Below are positions 50,650-60,660 of a DNA stretch of 64,000 nt, in pieces. The stretch is from the NCBI GenBank assembly GCA_034506335.1, contig JAPDPR010000005.1:1-64000 (forward strand), in the 5' to 3' direction. The notes under the pieces are model-generated. The model was not told the DNA's origin, made no database searches, and worked only from the letters and a program-made list of their open reading frames with translations. The position numbers were made by a program, and so were the translations under genes. Within the stretch, counting starts at the first letter, position 1. Every line of letters starts with the position of its first letter. Source of the stretch: a candidate division KSB1 bacterium. GTDB taxonomy: Bacteria; Zhuqueibacterota; Zhuqueibacteria; JANLFK01; Oleimicrobiaceae.

Positions 50650-51453
50650 TCACTTCAACTGCTGGCCCACGACGCCAGCGACGAACCACTTCTGAAAGAA
50701 GAAAAAGAGGGTCACCGGCGGCAGCAACGCGATCATTCCTGCCGCCGAGAGGCCACCCCAGTACGTCCCCCAGCTCCCCAAGAAGGAGAGGATGCCTTGA
50801 GGCAGCACCCGCAAATGCTGCGAAGAAGTGAGGGCAAACGCGTAAAGGTAGTTGTTCCACGAGTTGATAAAGACAAACACCGCCACCGCAACCATCCCTG
50901 GGGCAGCCATGGGAATGGCAACCCGGAACAACAGTCCCAGGCGCGAGCACCCGTCCAGCATCGCGGCCTCTTCTGTTTCCACCGGATTGGCAGCAATAAA
51001 GTTCCTCAGCATCCACACGGTGAACGGAAGATTGAACACCACATTGGCCATGACGACCGCCGCCAGGGTGTTGTAAAGGCCGAGGACGTTGAAGTACGCG
51101 ATGAGCGGCACCAGCACCGCAACCGGGGGCAAAAGTGGCAGCACCATCAGCACCACGCCAATCCCTTGTCCCCGGAAGCGGAAGCGCGCCAGGGCATAAC
51201 CACCAAGGAGCGAGGCGACCAGCGTGATGGCGATCGACCCTGCCGAGACCACCAGGCTATTACGCAGGTAAACAAAAAACTCCGGGCGCACCAAGAGCTG
51301 CCGATAGTGCTCCAAGGTCCACGTACGCGGCACAAACTGATAGTCCAGGCGACCGGCGAAAGAGGTGCGCAGTCCCCACAAGAAAGGAAACAGTGTCACC
51401 ACGAGGACCACCACGGCTCCACCCCAGAAAAGGACGTCGCGCCGGCAACTCAT
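50650..51453 (-). CDS. ABC sugar-type importer permease (MalG-like)
   Basis: 267 residues with six hydrophobic segments and the cytoplasmic EAA loop that meets the ATPase (EAAMLDGCSRLGLLFRVAIP). It starts with a short N-terminus and first helix (GGAVVVLVVTLFPFLWGL), as in MalG-type (CUT1) permeases. ATG 51453 overlaps the partner permease stop by 4 bp. Confidence 0.9.
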   Translation of the reverse strand: MSCRRDVLFWGGAVVVLVVTLFPFLWGLRTSFAGRLDYQFVPRTWTLEHYRQLLVRPEFFVYLRNSLVVSAGSIAITLVASLLGGYALARFRFRGQGIGVVLMVLPLLPPVAVLVPLIAYFNVLGLYNTLAAVVMANVVFNLPFTVWMLRNFIAANPVETEEAAMLDGCSRLGLLFRVAIPMAAPGMVAVAVFVFINSWNNYLYAFALTSSQHLRVLPQGILSFLGSWGTYWGGLSAAGMIALLPPVTLFFFFQKWFVAGVVGQQLK

Positions 51454-52346
51454 TGCAAGTCCCTCGCTCCGCCGGTCAAGCGCAGATAGGCGAACATGAA
51501 TAACACCCCGAGGACAACCAGGATGACCCCTATGGTCGCGCCGGTGTTGAGGTCAAAATTGATGAACGACATTTTGAATAGCCGCACCGCGGCAACCTCA
51601 GTGCTGTACCCTGGCCCTCCCTCGGTCATGGCATACACGGTCTCCGCATCCTGCAAGGTCCACATCGTGATGACTACCAACACCACGCCCAGGTGCACCT
51701 TGGTGAGTGGCAAGGTCAGGTAGCGGAACTGCGTCCATCGGCCCCCACCATCAACCTTGGCTGCTTCGTAAAGCTCTTGCGGAATGCTGGCAATACCCGC
51801 CGCGAGAAAGAGCATCATGAAGGGGAAGGATCGCCAGAAGCTGTGCAAAATGATGGTGCCCATGGCCAAAGGAGGTTCGGTCAGGATGACGTGGGGCCGG
51901 CCGCTCACCTTCTCTACAAGCCAGCTCAGCGGGCCGAACGTCGGGTCCACCAACGAACGAAATAGCAGGGCACTGACCACCGGAGCCACGATCCACGGTA
52001 AAAGGTAGATGCCCCGCAGCACGCGTGCGGCACGCACCGGCCTGGTGATGAGCAGGGCCGCGGCGTAGGCAAAAGGAAGAGACAAACTCAGATTGCCGAG
52101 CACGTAGAAAAGCGAAAGGGTAACATTAGAACGGAATCTGGTCTCCCCCAGAAGCAAACGGTAGTTGGCTGCTCCCACGAAACTCCTGGTGCCATCGAGC
52201 GCCGTCCTGAACATGCTCAGGAAGGCCCCCGAAAGTACCGGCGACACCATGAACGCCCCCAAAAGGAGCACAGTGGGGGCAAGCAGCACGTAGGGCAGCA
52301 GCTGTCGTCGCCGCGCCCGAGGCACGGGGGGGCTAAAGCCCGGCAT
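51450..52346 (-). CDS. ABC sugar-type importer permease (MalF/UgpA-like)
   Basis: 298 residues from ATG 52346, which overlaps the end of the binding-protein gene by 14 bp. Six helices are seen, with YVLLAPTVLLLGAFMVSP at the start and an EAA-type loop (QELYEAAKVDGGGRWTQFRYLTLP, with EAAKVDG). It forms the channel with the MalG-like subunit. No ATPase gene follows, so an ATPase encoded elsewhere must power it. Confidence 0.9.
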   Translation of the reverse strand: MPGFSPPVPRARRRQLLPYVLLAPTVLLLGAFMVSPVLSGAFLSMFRTALDGTRSFVGAANYRLLLGETRFRSNVTLSLFYVLGNLSLSLPFAYAAALLITRPVRAARVLRGIYLLPWIVAPVVSALLFRSLVDPTFGPLSWLVEKVSGRPHVILTEPPLAMGTIILHSFWRSFPFMMLFLAAGIASIPQELYEAAKVDGGGRWTQFRYLTLPLTKVHLGVVLVVITMWTLQDAETVYAMTEGGPGYSTEVAAVRLFKMSFINFDLNTGATIGVILVVLGVLFMFAYLRLTGGARDLQ

Positions 52347-53667
52347 AGCGGGCGTTGTACTCGTTTTCAAAGCGCGCCAGTGTCTCTGCAACAGGGGCAT
52401 GTTTGACCAATATCTCCTGCAAAGCCGCCGCTACCGTGTTGGCCAGTTCGTCATAATAGGCCGTGTACGGCATCGAGGCACCGTGTTGGACTGCATTGAA
52501 CCATACTTGATAGAATCGGGTCTGGTACTCGGGACGCCGCCATGCCGAGAGGCGAGTCGGGAGGCCTGCATCCGGGAAAGAGAGCAACGTCTCTGGTCGC
52601 ACGAGGTAGTGCAAGAGTTTTGCGCTCAGCTCAGGGTTCTTGGACAACGTGTGAATGGAGACTGTCCAAGCGTTGGTGAACTGAGCTTTGGTGCGAGTCG
52701 GGGTCTCAAAGATGTCCACGACCGTCGTCTGTGCCTCCGGAGTCGGTGGAAATACACCGCTGACCCACCCCTTGTCCTCCAAGGCCTGAATCCAGTAGCT
52801 ACCCCAGCCCCAAGCCATAGCGAATTTCCCTTGAAAAAATCCGCCAAGGAGCACGTCGTCGTAAGCGCCGCTGGCCACCCATGTCGGGGTGACCTTGTGG
52901 ACGTGGACTAAGTCGGCAAGGAATTGAGCCGCACGCACGCCAGCACTGTCGGCGAACACGGCTTTCTTGCTCTGTTCGTCCCAGAGCACACCTCCAAAAT
53001 GCCATACCAACGGCGCAAAGTAGATCTCGATGGTAGCACGCGATGGGCCGAAGTACATCCCCAGGCCCCATTGGTCCACGGTGCCGTCTCCGTCTCGGTC
53101 GCGCGTGAGCAGCCTCGCGAATGCCACGAGCTCCTCCAGAGTCTTGGGGGGGCAGTCGGGGTCAAGTCCCACTTCCTGGAAAAGATCCCGCCGGTATACC
53201 ACCACGCGCGTGTGCGCACCCAGGGAAACGGCGATCCGCTTCCCCTCGCGCTCCCCCACATTCCACACGGGGTTCCAGGAAAAATCGGCGATCTCCTCTG
53301 CGCTCCAGCCCAAGTAAGGGGTCAAATCAAGCAAATCGCCAACCGCTGTATGCTTGGCCAAGAGCTGGGGGGAGCTCCACACCACGTCGTGGGCGATCTT
53401 GGCCCTGTAGTCGGCCATGCACTTGGTGTCGATTTGATCCCACTTCATCTGCTCCAGCTCGACTTTGACCCCCGGATGGTCCCGCTCAAAGTCGGCCACG
53501 ACGCCGTACAGCCAGTCCGTGTTGGCTTTCCCGGAGGCACCACCCATCGGGTCATAGATATGGGCCAGTTTGACGATGGTGGCTTCCGGCCTCTTCTGGC
53601 ACGCAAAGCCAACAGAGAGGCAGAGGAGCACTAAAGAAGTGCGCCGGATGACCCGCCGCAACCTCAT
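52333..53667 (-). CDS. Extracellular solute-binding lipoprotein (family 1) of the ABC importer
   Basis: 444 residues from ATG 53667; an upstream in-frame ATG at 53694 has poor spacing to its AGGA. The signal peptide ends in lipobox SVGFAC, followed by QKRPEA. The fold of sugar-type (MalE/UgpB-like) binding proteins is seen in TDWLYGVVADFERDHPGVKVELEQ, KIAHDVVWSSPQLLAK, TLEELVAFARLLTRD and GKFAMAWGWGSYW. It catches the ligand, likely a sugar or glycerophosphodiester, and hands it to the two permeases whose genes follow. Confidence 0.9.
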   Translation of the reverse strand: MRLRRVIRRTSLVLLCLSVGFACQKRPEATIVKLAHIYDPMGGASGKANTDWLYGVVADFERDHPGVKVELEQMKWDQIDTKCMADYRAKIAHDVVWSSPQLLAKHTAVGDLLDLTPYLGWSAEEIADFSWNPVWNVGEREGKRIAVSLGAHTRVVVYRRDLFQEVGLDPDCPPKTLEELVAFARLLTRDRDGDGTVDQWGLGMYFGPSRATIEIYFAPLVWHFGGVLWDEQSKKAVFADSAGVRAAQFLADLVHVHKVTPTWVASGAYDDVLLGGFFQGKFAMAWGWGSYWIQALEDKGWVSGVFPPTPEAQTTVVDIFETPTRTKAQFTNAWTVSIHTLSKNPELSAKLLHYLVRPETLLSFPDAGLPTRLSAWRRPEYQTRFYQVWFNAVQHGASMPYTAYYDELANTVAAALQEILVKHAPVAETLARFENEYNARYAGL

Positions 53668-53699
53668 TGCCGCCTTGGCCAGCAAGTTTGCCATTCCTG

Positions 53700-54347
53700 C
53701 TACAGCAGAGCTTTCAGCGCGGGCACCCAGGCGCTCTGTGGATGTTTGTTGATAAAATACTCAGGCGGCTTGGGAAAACTGATGACCTGCCCAGTGGGGC
53801 TGCGGAACTCGGGCACCTCGGCACTCGCCTCGTGTTCCACATGCCGCGTACGGTCAGTGGCCCGGTCAATGATGAAGCGGTTGGTGAGCATGTTCACCAC
53901 CCGCCCCTTTGGCTCAAAGGCAAAGTAGTCGCCATCAAAGAGGATGATGGTCTTGGAAGAAGGCTGCAACATGTAAGTGCTGCCGGAAAAACGCAGGGGG
54001 TTGCTGATGGTCAGCAGGTCGCCAGTGGACAGGGTAAACCTGATACCCTTGAGCGCATATCTCCCAGGCGGCACGTTGGCGAGGGCGAAGTAGCCGTTCT
54101 CATCGGTCTGGGTCCAGTATCCCTTGATCTGCTCTTTGCCCCCCTCGGTCACCTTTCCCATGATTGCCACCTCGATGCTGGGGCGATAGACTTCGAAGCG
54201 CTCGTTATAGTAGTTGTTGACCACGAAGGCCGCACCCACAATAAGCACGGTGTTGTCCGAGGAAGGCTCCACCAGCCCCTGATACGCGGTGCCGCACTGG
54301 AGGGCTAGTGCGGCCAGGGCAACCAACGGGATGGTGCAAACGCGCAT
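53700..54347 (-). CDS. Lipoprotein with carboxypeptidase-regulatory-like domain
   Basis: 215 residues from ATG 54347, chosen for its 6-base spacing to AAGGAGG. The signal peptide ends in LALQC, a plausible lipobox. A beta-sandwich at about 45-140 has NGYFALANVPPGRYALKGI, the mark of the regulatory-like or SpaA-type fold. The C-terminal PPEYFINKHPQSAWVPAL may be a short binding tail. Function unknown. It sits 33 bp ahead of the binding-protein gene start and may be co-transcribed with the importer. Confidence 0.7.
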   Translation of the reverse strand: MRVCTIPLVALAALALQCGTAYQGLVEPSSDNTVLIVGAAFVVNNYYNERFEVYRPSIEVAIMGKVTEGGKEQIKGYWTQTDENGYFALANVPPGRYALKGIRFTLSTGDLLTISNPLRFSGSTYMLQPSSKTIILFDGDYFAFEPKGRVVNMLTNRFIIDRATDRTRHVEHEASAEVPEFRSPTGQVISFPKPPEYFINKHPQSAWVPALKALL

Positions 54348-54411
54348 CATACACCTCCTTTCGCTCTGCTTCGACGACTGCCAGGACTTCGAACCAGGGT
54401 GACCAGGAGCT

Positions 54412-56139
54412 TCAGAGCACCGGCTCCGGTCGCACGTACCGGTAAGGCAGGTACTTCGGTTCCCACATGGCGGCGGTGATGATGCGCAGCATGTGGTCAT
54501 CGTCGGTGCGCATGCCCAAACCTGAGTCGCGCGCCACCTTGGCCACTGCCCACGCCACCAATGCTGACACCTGCCTGATGTCGGCAATTGACGGTAGCAT
54601 CTGCCCGGCTCGCAACTGCTCCGGCGTAAGCATGTCTGCCAACGCGCGGGAGGCAGCCATGAACATTTGGTCCGTCACCTTCGGCGTCCCGGACACCAAG
54701 GCCCCCAGTCCCATTCCTGGAAACACGTACAGGTTGTTGCACTGCGAGACCACCCGCTTGCCGCCGTTGACTTGGACCGGTGGGAACGGGCTCCCCGTCG
54801 CACATAAGCACCTGCCTTCGGTCATCTTGAAGGCAAACTCCGCCGTGCATTCCGACTTGGTCGTGGGGTTGGAAAGCGGCATGATCACCGGCACAGGGCA
54901 ATTGGCGGCCATCTGGCGCAGCACCGCCTCGTCAAAGACGCCCGCTTGCCCTGTCACCCCGATGAGCACCGTGGCCTTGGCATTGCGTACCGTGTCCAGG
55001 AGGCCAATACGGTTGGGGTCAGTCAGCTCCCAATTGGCAATGGCCGCCCGGGGCTTGACCCACGGCCTCTGCTCTTCGCTCACCTCCATGCCCTCCACCA
55101 GCAGGCCATCTTTGTCCAGACCGAAAATGCGTGCCCTGGCCTCCGCCTCGCTCAGCCCCTCCTCAAGCAAACCCGTGTAGATTTGCCGAGCGATGCCAAT
55201 GCCCGCTTGACCCTGCCCCATGATGACAAAGCGTTGGTCGCTGAGGCGCTCGTTCTTGATGCGCATCGCCGCAAGCAGGGCCGCCACCGTTACTGCCCCC
55301 GTACCCTGAATGTCATCGTCAAACGAGCAGATACGCTCGCGATAACGCTCCAGCAGCCGAAACGCGTTGTGCTTGCCAAAGTCTTCCCACTGCACCAGGG
55401 CATTGGGGAAGGTCCGACGCACGCCCATCACAAACTGCTCGATGACATAGTCGTACTTTTCACCGGTGAGCCGCTTCTGCCTGAGGCCGATGTACAGCGG
55501 ATCGCGCAAGGCATCTTCGTTGTTGGTCCCCACGTCGATGAGCACGGGCAGACAGAAGGCCGGATGCAGACCAGCAGCCGCCACATAGAGGCTGCTCTTG
55601 CCGATGGGGATGCCCATACCGCCCGCCCCTTGATCGCCCAAGCCGAGAATGCGCTCGCCATCGGTGACCACTATCAACGACACGTTCGCAAAAGGGACAT
55701 TTGCCAACACCTTGTCGATCTTGTGCACGTTGTTCGCCGAGACGTACAAACCGCGCGGTCGGCGAAAGATATGGCTGAAATGCAGGCAAGCTTCGCCCAC
55801 CGTGGGGGTGTAGACGATGGGGAGCATCTCCTCAAGATGATCCAGCAGTAGGCGGTAGAAGAGCGTCTCATTGCGGTCCTGCAGGGAGATCAGATAGATG
55901 TACTTCTCCAAATTGGTCGGTTTGGCGGAAAAGCTCTCGTAAGCACGTGTGCACTGCAGCTCAAGAGTGGCTACCAGCTCCGGGAGTAGCCCCACCAGGT
56001 CCAAAGCCTCTCGTTCTTCGTTGGTAAAGGCCGTCCCCTTGTTGTACATCGGGTGTTCAACAAGCCGATGGCCTTTGAACGGCACCGCCACGTACTCTTC
56101 GCCGGTAAAGGGATCCCTTTGTCTCACATACCTCAGCAT
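54412..56139 (-). CDS. NAD-dependent malic enzyme
   Basis: 575 residues, the length of SfcA/MaeA-type enzymes. It oxidises and decarboxylates malate to pyruvate. Diagnostic stretches are LPIVYTPTVGEACLHFSHIF and VVTDGERILGLGDQGAGGMGIPIGK (with the divalent-metal region FDDDIQGTGAV), the nucleotide fold FVIMGQGQAGIGIARQ and PLSNPTTKSECT. The start is ATG 56139 (MLRYVRQRDPF). It has its own promoter upstream and stands between the importer genes and the phosphohexomutase. Confidence 0.95.
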   Translation of the reverse strand: MLRYVRQRDPFTGEEYVAVPFKGHRLVEHPMYNKGTAFTNEEREALDLVGLLPELVATLELQCTRAYESFSAKPTNLEKYIYLISLQDRNETLFYRLLLDHLEEMLPIVYTPTVGEACLHFSHIFRRPRGLYVSANNVHKIDKVLANVPFANVSLIVVTDGERILGLGDQGAGGMGIPIGKSSLYVAAAGLHPAFCLPVLIDVGTNNEDALRDPLYIGLRQKRLTGEKYDYVIEQFVMGVRRTFPNALVQWEDFGKHNAFRLLERYRERICSFDDDIQGTGAVTVAALLAAMRIKNERLSDQRFVIMGQGQAGIGIARQIYTGLLEEGLSEAEARARIFGLDKDGLLVEGMEVSEEQRPWVKPRAAIANWELTDPNRIGLLDTVRNAKATVLIGVTGQAGVFDEAVLRQMAANCPVPVIMPLSNPTTKSECTAEFAFKMTEGRCLCATGSPFPPVQVNGGKRVVSQCNNLYVFPGMGLGALVSGTPKVTDQMFMAASRALADMLTPEQLRAGQMLPSIADIRQVSALVAWAVAKVARDSGLGMRTDDDHMLRIITAAMWEPKYLPYRYVRPEPVL

Positions 56140-56200
56140 TTGTCCTCCAAGCGCATGCCCTGTGCTGGCAACGGAGTCCGAGTGAACGATTGCACTTCAT

Positions 56201-56228
56201 AAGATAGGCAAATAATCGTCAATGTCAA
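56201..56228 (-). promoter_or_regulatory. Promoter of the malic enzyme gene
   Basis: On the - strand TTGACA, 16 bases, TATCTT, about 60 bases before the start codon. The -35 box is a perfect match to the sigma-70 consensus. Confidence 0.55.
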
Positions 56229-56251
56229 GCCAAAAGTAGGGCGGAGGCAGG

Positions 56252-57646
56252 CTAAAATGCAAAGTCCTGGTCGCTGAACTCCACTTCTGGATAGTCCCGC
56301 AATGCACTCTTGAACACTTCGATGATTTCCTGCAGCCGCTCCGGGGTGCGGGCCTCGAAGCGCAGCACTAGCACCGGCTGGGTATTGGAGGCGCGCACCA
56401 AGCCCCAACCATCGCCAAACTTGACCCGCGCCCCGTCGATATCGATAACCTCGTAGGAAGCTTTGAACCGCTGAACGAGTTGGCTGACCACCTGGAATTT
56501 GGCCTTATCGGCGCAGTGGACCCGAATCTCCGGTGTTGCAAAAAAGTGCGGGATTTCGGCCGCGATGTGCGACAAGGGCCGGCCATCGTTGGCCACCAAT
56601 TGCATGAGCCGTCCTGAGGCATAAAGCGCATCATCGTAGCCGAAGTAGTCGTCGGCAAAGAACATGTGCCCGGACATTTCCCCGGCCAGCGGGGCGTGTA
56701 GCTCCTTCATGCGCGCCTTAAGGAGGGAGTGTCCAGTCTTCCACATCTCTGGCTTGCCCCCGTGGCGCAGGATGAACTCCTCCAACGCCTGAGAGCACTT
56801 GACATCAAAGACGATGGGCGCCCCCGGCCTCTTGCTCAGCACATCCTTGCTGAACAGGGCCAGCAGCCGATCGGCAAACACAATCTGCCCCTGCTCGTCG
56901 ATTGCGCCGATGCGGTCCGCATCGCCGTCGTATCCGATGCCCAGGTCAGCCCCTTGCGCCAGCACAGTCTTCTGCAGGTCCACCACGTACTTTGGCACCG
57001 TGGGATCGGGCAGGTGGTGAGGGAAACGCCCGTCTGGCTCGCAGTAAAGTGGCACCACCTCCATGCCCAGGTCCTCCCACAGCTGCACGGCAATGGGGCC
57101 AGCAGTGCCGTTGCCTGCATCGACCACCACCTTGAGTCGACGCGTGAAACGAAGCTTATCTTTCAGTGTGCGCACGTAGGCCGGCAACACGTCCTGCCGG
57201 ATCACCCGCCCTTTACCCCGGGCAAATGCGCCCTGGGAAATGATCGCGGCCAGCTGCCGTATCTCCTTGCCATAGACGGAAATCAGCCCCTTCTCCGGCT
57301 CCAAGACCGAGATCTTGAAGCCGTTGTACTCGATGGGGTTGTGGCTTCCGGTGACCATGACGCCACCGCCCAAATTGAGGTGAACAATGCTGAAATACTG
57401 GACAGGCGTGGGCACTACGCCGATATCGATCACCTCCAGGCCTGTAGAAACGAGACCGGAGCTGAGCACCTCCTGCAGATGCTCAGAGGTGAGCCGCACG
57501 TCTCGCCCCACAGAGATCCGGCTTATTTTGCGCTCGCACATTGCTGTGCCGATTGCCCTGCCCACGGCCTCGACAGTGGCATCATCGAAGTCCTGTGCCA
57601 CTACACCGCGAATGTCGTACTCGCGAAAAATTGCTTCGTTCACCAT
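56252..57646 (-). CDS. Phosphomannomutase/phosphoglucomutase
   Basis: 464 residues from ATG 57646, the start with proper spacing to GAGAGGA. All four active-site elements of the alpha-D-phosphohexomutase family are present: the phosphoserine loop VTGSHNPIEYNGFK, metal loop GYDGDADRIG, sugar loop LAGEMSGHMFF and phosphate loop RASNTQPVLVLRFEA. It interconverts hexose 1- and 6-phosphates (AlgC-like), supplying sugar nucleotides for lipopolysaccharide and glycan synthesis. Confidence 0.95.
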   Translation of the reverse strand: MVNEAIFREYDIRGVVAQDFDDATVEAVGRAIGTAMCERKISRISVGRDVRLTSEHLQEVLSSGLVSTGLEVIDIGVVPTPVQYFSIVHLNLGGGVMVTGSHNPIEYNGFKISVLEPEKGLISVYGKEIRQLAAIISQGAFARGKGRVIRQDVLPAYVRTLKDKLRFTRRLKVVVDAGNGTAGPIAVQLWEDLGMEVVPLYCEPDGRFPHHLPDPTVPKYVVDLQKTVLAQGADLGIGYDGDADRIGAIDEQGQIVFADRLLALFSKDVLSKRPGAPIVFDVKCSQALEEFILRHGGKPEMWKTGHSLLKARMKELHAPLAGEMSGHMFFADDYFGYDDALYASGRLMQLVANDGRPLSHIAAEIPHFFATPEIRVHCADKAKFQVVSQLVQRFKASYEVIDIDGARVKFGDGWGLVRASNTQPVLVLRFEARTPERLQEIIEVFKSALRDYPEVEFSDQDFAF

Positions 57647-57657
57647 CGCCATTCCTC

Positions 57658-58605
57658 TCATTTCCGTGCAGAGACAACTCGTTCCTTGCCTGCCAGGTCA
57701 GCAAACACCTGAATGTCGGAGAAGCCAGCCACACGCAGGAGCTCCGAGATCGCCGCGCCCTGACCCTCCCCGACTTCGGCAAAGAACGCGCCCCTCTCAT
57801 CCAAGAGCCCGGGGAGTTTAGGCACGAGGGCACGGTATAGCTCCAGTCCATCTGCACCGCCATCGAGTGCCAGCCAGGGCTCGTAGTCTCTCACTTCGGG
57901 TTGAAGGGTCGGTAGCGCGTTCGAGGGGACGTAAGGAAGGTTAGCTGTCACCAAGTGGAAGGCCCCGCCGCTGGTTTGCACAAAGTCCGCCGCGCGGACA
58001 TCTGCCTCGATCAGCCGCACCCTTCCTGCCAAACCCAGCCGCGTCAGGTTGGCTTCGGCCATGCGCAGGGCTTCGGCGCTGCAGTCAACCCCCACGACTT
58101 GCGCTCTTGGGAGAAAGGCAGCAAGCGAAAGAGCGATGTTCCCTGAGCCGGTCCCCACGTCCAGGCATTGCAGACTCTCTACCTCTGCAAACTGCTTGGT
58201 GCAGAACTCGACAGCCTTCTCCACCAATATTTCGGTCTCTGGCCGCGGTATCAGCACCCCAGGGGCAACCTGAAGGGCCAGGCCCATGAAGTCTACTTCG
58301 CCCAGCACGTACTGGAGGGGCTCGCGCTGCAGTCGGCGCGCCAGCAAGCGCTGGAAGGCCCGCCGTTGTTGGACGGTGAGCGGCCTTTGCAGCGTGGCGT
58401 AAAGCTCCGCTCTGGAGCACTTCAGCACGTGGGCAAGCAATCGCTCTGCGGTCAGCTCAGGGCTGTCGATACCCCCGGCCCGGAGTGCCTCCCTCGCTTG
58501 CCGCAGCAGGGAAGCCGCCGTGGGGGTCTCACTTTTCGGCGGGGAACTCTGCCTTGAGCTTCTCCGTCCGGTCAGCCAGGCGCAGCTGTTCGATGAGCTC
58601 GTCAA
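57658..58605 (-). CDS. prmC: Release factor glutamine methyltransferase
   Basis: Up to 315 residues. The N-terminal helical domain ([38 protein letters not shown] has the family pattern) is followed by the Rossmann methyltransferase with [16 protein letters not shown] and the catalytic NLPYVPS (NPPY-type motif with Leu in place of the first Pro). It methylates the GGQ glutamine of release factors, whose gene prfA lies just upstream. The only clear in-frame start is TTG 58605, inside the end of prfA; the true start may be later and non-standard. Confidence 0.9.
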   Translation of the reverse strand: MTSSSNSCAWLTGRRSSRQSSPPKSETPTAASLLRQAREALRAGGIDSPELTAERLLAHVLKCSRAELYATLQRPLTVQQRRAFQRLLARRLQREPLQYVLGEVDFMGLALQVAPGVLIPRPETEILVEKAVEFCTKQFAEVESLQCLDVGTGSGNIALSLAAFLPRAQVVGVDCSAEALRMAEANLTRLGLAGRVRLIEADVRAADFVQTSGGAFHLVTANLPYVPSNALPTLQPEVRDYEPWLALDGGADGLELYRALVPKLPGLLDERGAFFAEVGEGQGAAISELLRVAGFSDIQVFADLAGKERVVSARK

Positions 58606-59608
58606 GGTCGCCCTGCAAGATTTCGTTGAGGCGATAGAGAGTCAGACCGATGCGGTGATCGGTGACCCGGTTCTGCGGAAAATTGAAGGTCCTGATCTTG
58701 GCGCTCCGGTCGCCGGAGCCGACCATGGAGCGTCTGCTGGCAGCAATCTTCTCCCGCTCCTCCTGAAGCTTCCTCTCGTAAAGCCGTGCGCGCAGCACCT
58801 TTAACGCCTTGGCCTTGTTCTTGTGCTGCGACTTTTCGTCCTGGCAGGTGACCACCAGACCAGTGGGCAGATGGGTGACGCGCACCGCCGAGTCGGTGGT
58901 GTTCACACTTTGCCCGCCCGGGCCCGAAGAGCGAAACACATCGATGCGCAAGTCGGCAGGATCGATCTGGATGTCGATCTCCTCGGCCTCGGGCAGTACC
59001 GCCACCGAAGCTGCAGAGGTATGAATCCGGCCGCTGGCCTCGGTCACCGGTACCCGCTGCACTCGATGCACTCCGGACTCGTACTTAAGGGTGCCGTAGG
59101 CATCCGGTCCAGTGACCAAGAAGATGATCTCTTTGAATCCCCCGATGCCTTGCGGGTGGCTGCTCAACACCTCCTTCTTCCACCCTTTGTCTTCGATGTA
59201 CCGGCTATACATGCGGTATAGGTCGCCGACAAACAGGCCTGCCTCCTCTCCGCCGGTGCCGGCACGGATCTCCACAATGGCATTGCGCGAGTCCTGCTCA
59301 TCCGGCGGCAGAAGCAGCGTCTTGATTTCTTCTTCGAGCCGCTCCTGTTTCTCCGTGAGCTCATCCAGTTCGGACTTGGCCAAGGCGCGCAACTCTTCGT
59401 CATTGCTCTCGGCCAGCACCCGCCGATCCTCTTCAAGACGCCCCAGGACCGAACGATACTCCGCAGCCTTTTGCACGATCGGGCCCAGATAGCGCTCCTC
59501 CTTTGCCAGCTGCCGATACCGCTCCCGGTCCTCCAACGTGGCCGGATCGGCCAACTGGTGCATCACCTGCTCGTAGCGCTGTTCTATCTTTTGCAGCTTA
59601 TCGAGCAT
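58529..59608 (-). CDS. prfA: Peptide chain release factor 1
   Basis: 359 residues from ATG 59608 ([13 protein letters not shown]). It terminates translation at UAA and UAG. The GGQ loop is [18 protein letters not shown]. The RF1 anticodon-like tripeptide region lies in the [17 protein letters not shown] stretch. The next gene is the methyltransferase that modifies this GGQ, a common pairing. Confidence 0.97.
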   Translation of the reverse strand: MLDKLQKIEQRYEQVMHQLADPATLEDRERYRQLAKEERYLGPIVQKAAEYRSVLGRLEEDRRVLAESNDEELRALAKSELDELTEKQERLEEEIKTLLLPPDEQDSRNAIVEIRAGTGGEEAGLFVGDLYRMYSRYIEDKGWKKEVLSSHPQGIGGFKEIIFLVTGPDAYGTLKYESGVHRVQRVPVTEASGRIHTSAASVAVLPEAEEIDIQIDPADLRIDVFRSSGPGGQSVNTTDSAVRVTHLPTGLVVTCQDEKSQHKNKAKALKVLRARLYERKLQEEREKIAASRRSMVGSGDRSAKIRTFNFPQNRVTDHRIGLTLYRLNEILQGDLDELIEQLRLADRTEKLKAEFPAEK

Positions 59609-59619
59609 GCTCCATAACC

Positions 59620-60603
59620 TCAAGCTTCAACGCGAGCTGAAAGGATCCCTTCTGTCTTGTGCATGAGTTCTTCATAATCTTGCGCCAAGGCGGATACGTC
59701 ATGTCCCAGGGCGCTTTTGAGCGCGACCAGCGCCACCTCCAATTGTCCCGGGTCCGGTATGCGTGTGGTCAGACGCTGCAGCCAGGTGCCGGCGGCAACC
59801 AGAGGGCGCAATAACGGATTATCGGGCCAGCGGGCGGCCAACTTCAGCACCTCGTACGAGAGTCCCGCGACAAGCGGCACCAGAAGCAGACGCAGCGCCA
59901 CCAGCGGGTCCAAAGGGGTGTGCGGCCTCGGCAGCACGACGAAGACGATCACGCTCACCATCGCCACCACCAGCAGGAAGCTTGTGCCGCAGCGCGGGTG
60001 GCTCGGGCTGTGACGAGCTGCCTCCTCGATGGAGAGAGCACCTCCTGCCTCGTAGGCGTGGATGCTCATGTGCTCGGCGCCGTGGTACTCAAACACGCGG
60101 CGAATCTCCTTCCATTGCCCCACCGCCACCAGGTAGCCCACAAACAGAAGCAGACGCACCGCTCCGTCGATAAGGTTGAACGCCAGCCCGGACCGTACCC
60201 CGGTCACATGCGCAACCAAGAGTGGAAGGTAGAAAAAGAGCCCGATACCCACTGCCAACGCAGCCACAACGGTAAAGATAGTTAGCAGGCGCGACCATAA
60301 GGCCTGGGGCCCGTTGCGGGTTGCGCTTGTTTCGTCCTCCATGACAACCCGGCTTGAGAAGCTGAGCGCCTCCATCCCCAGCACCAGGGACTCCACCAGC
60401 ACTACCGCGCCGCGGAGTACAGCGGCTCCCCACAGCTTGCTGGACGCACTAAGCGATCGGAACGAGCGCCGGCGATAGACGATAGCGCCATCAGGCCTGC
60501 GCACTGCTACCACCACCGCCTCCGGCGAGCGCATCATCACCCCCTCGATGACGGCCTGCCCGCCCACTGCTGCGCGGGATGTGTCTTCTTTTGGCGTTTT
60601 CAT
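59620..60603 (-). CDS. DUF1385 family membrane protein
   Basis: 327 residues from ATG 60603 ([25 protein letters not shown]). The [14 protein letters not shown] opening and [16 protein letters not shown] are the hallmarks of DUF1385. Several membrane helices follow ([36 protein letters not shown]). Members are found beside rpmE and prfA in many bacteria but have no known function. The ATG lies only 8 bases after the U tract of the rpmE terminator and lacks a ribosome site, so the gene may be read from a nearly leaderless message or by read-through. Confidence 0.85.
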   Translation of the reverse strand: MKTPKEDTSRAAVGGQAVIEGVMMRSPEAVVVAVRRPDGAIVYRRRSFRSLSASSKLWGAAVLRGAVVLVESLVLGMEALSFSSRVVMEDETSATRNGPQALWSRLLTIFTVVAALAVGIGLFFYLPLLVAHVTGVRSGLAFNLIDGAVRLLLFVGYLVAVGQWKEIRRVFEYHGAEHMSIHAYEAGGALSIEEAARHSPSHPRCGTSFLLVVAMVSVIVFVVLPRPHTPLDPLVALRLLLVPLVAGLSYEVLKLAARWPDNPLLRPLVAAGTWLQRLTTRIPDPGQLEVALVALKSALGHDVSALAQDYEELMHKTEGILSARVEA

Positions 60604-60610
60604 GAGCGAA

Positions 60611-60641
60611 AAAAAACGGAATACGCCCTGGCGCATTCCGT
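60611..60641 (-). terminator. Intrinsic terminator after rpmE
   Basis: On the - strand ACGGAATGCGC-CAGG-GCGTATTCCGT (11-bp stem with one G-T pair) is followed by TTTTTTT. It ends the rpmE transcript 20 bases after its stop codon. Confidence 0.9.
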
Positions 60642-60660
60642 TTCCTTGTGGCCCAACCAG

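Noticed and set aside
56729-57712. A 327-codon open frame on the + strand
   Set aside because: Antisense to the phosphohexomutase with shadow-type composition.
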